From Phycicoccus duodecadis (GTDB lineage Bacteria; Actinomycetota; Actinomycetes; Actinomycetales; Dermatophilaceae): a stretch of DNA of 64,000 nucleotides. The position numbers and the translations under genes are program-made. The stretch lies in contig NZ_PJNE01000001.1 in assembly GCF_002846495.1 (NCBI RefSeq), positions 3,224,001 to 3,288,000 on the forward strand, read 5' to 3'. This document shows, piece by piece, positions 63,750 to 64,000 of this stretch; position 1 is the first letter of the stretch, and each line of letters begins with the position of its first letter. Below the pieces are notes generated by a model, which searched no databases, was not told the DNA's origin, and saw nothing but the letters and a program-made list of their open reading frames with translations.

Positions 63750-64000
63750 CGCGTCCCCACCTCCTCGTGCTCGCCGTGCTCGTCGTAGTGCTCTTCGTGG
63801 GCCGCGTGGCGGTGCCCGTCGTGCAGGTAGTCGACGTGGTCGCCGTGCTCGACCGCCGCGTGCCCGCACACCGGGCCGTGCTCGTGGTCGTGCCGCTCGG
63901 CCCGGGCGTGGGCGGCGCGCCGCAGCCGCGCCACGACGGTGGCGCCGAGGTTGACCACGAGGAACGCCGCGATGGCGAGCAGCACGATGGTGCCGCCCGA
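63746..64000 (-). CDS. C-terminal part of zinc permease-type protein with His-rich tail
   Basis: 84 residues, 5' end beyond the window. It begins SGGTIVLLAIAAFLVVNLGA, a hydrophobic last helix as in the end of a ZnuB-type ABC permease, then a cytoplasmic basic stretch and a His/Asp/Glu-rich tail (HDHEHGPVCGHAAVEHGDHV, LHDGHRHAAHEEHYDEHGEH). The tail is likely to bind zinc. The complete gene would show whether it is the permease itself. Confidence 0.65.
   Translation of the reverse strand, partial: SGGTIVLLAIAAFLVVNLGATVVARLRRAAHARAERHDHEHGPVCGHAAVEHGDHVDYLHDGHRHAAHEEHYDEHGEHEEVGTR

Overview
The window is a very GC-rich chromosome segment of an actinobacterium. Gene density is high, GTG starts are common, and many genes overlap by ATGA/GTGA or sit tail to tail. 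The conserved blocks (recA-recX, miaB, def, miaA, dapF, hflX; holA-rpsT-lepA; hemW, hrcA-dnaJ-rsmE, phoH-ybeY-CBS protein-era; recO-uppS-zur) are the housekeeping backbone seen in Micrococcales. An Intrasporangiaceae-like bacterium is the best guess; that is inference, not proof. No rRNA, tRNA, CRISPR array, prophage or insertion sequence was recognised.

Layout. 1-20 kb: the 3' part of recA, recX, a DrrAB-type ABC exporter, tRNA modification (miaB, miaA), peptide deformylase, diaminopimelate epimerase, HflX, formate-THF ligase, a DinG-type helicase, an MFS carrier and DNA polymerase III delta. 20-24 kb: rpsT with a promoter and a strong hairpin terminator, an orphan MazF-like protein, lepA and an MFS exporter. 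24-31 kb: an iron island. A ferric-type ABC importer (solute-binding lipoprotein, double permease, ATPase) is divergent from one polypeptide that fuses an adenylating ligase, a carrier domain with a phosphopantetheine site and an AT3-type membrane acyltransferase. Both promoters carry DtxR/IdeR-like boxes. 31-36 kb: NUDIX, a broken YtcJ-type amidohydrolase, a tyrosine phosphatase, HemW, DUF4870 and DUF3097. 36-46 kb: CIRCE-hrcA-dnaJ-rsmE, an ECF-type sigma factor coupled to a GerMN/Gmad2 membrane protein, HIT, phoH, ybeY, CBS protein, era.

45-55 kb is the most accessory-looking stretch. It holds two tandem LuxR-type paralogues, asd, a 1110-residue [10 protein letters not shown] regulator divergent from a secreted protein of unknown function plus an FAD oxidase, and a DUF222-HNH protein. 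55-60 kb: acyl-CoA-binding protein, a double GNAT, ACC deaminase, then leuA preceded by a Leu-codon leader peptide and alternative RNA stems. 60-64 kb: AlkB-like and AlkA-like alkylation repair proteins around an SDR, recO, uppS, zur and the histidine-rich end of a zinc-permease-type protein.

The best candidate for an undescribed system is the iron-boxed ligase-carrier-AT3 fusion at 27967-30648. It looks like a one-polypeptide analogue of activation, carrier loading and transfer at the membrane. Second is the SARP regulator with the secreted protein and FAD oxidase at 48075-53649.
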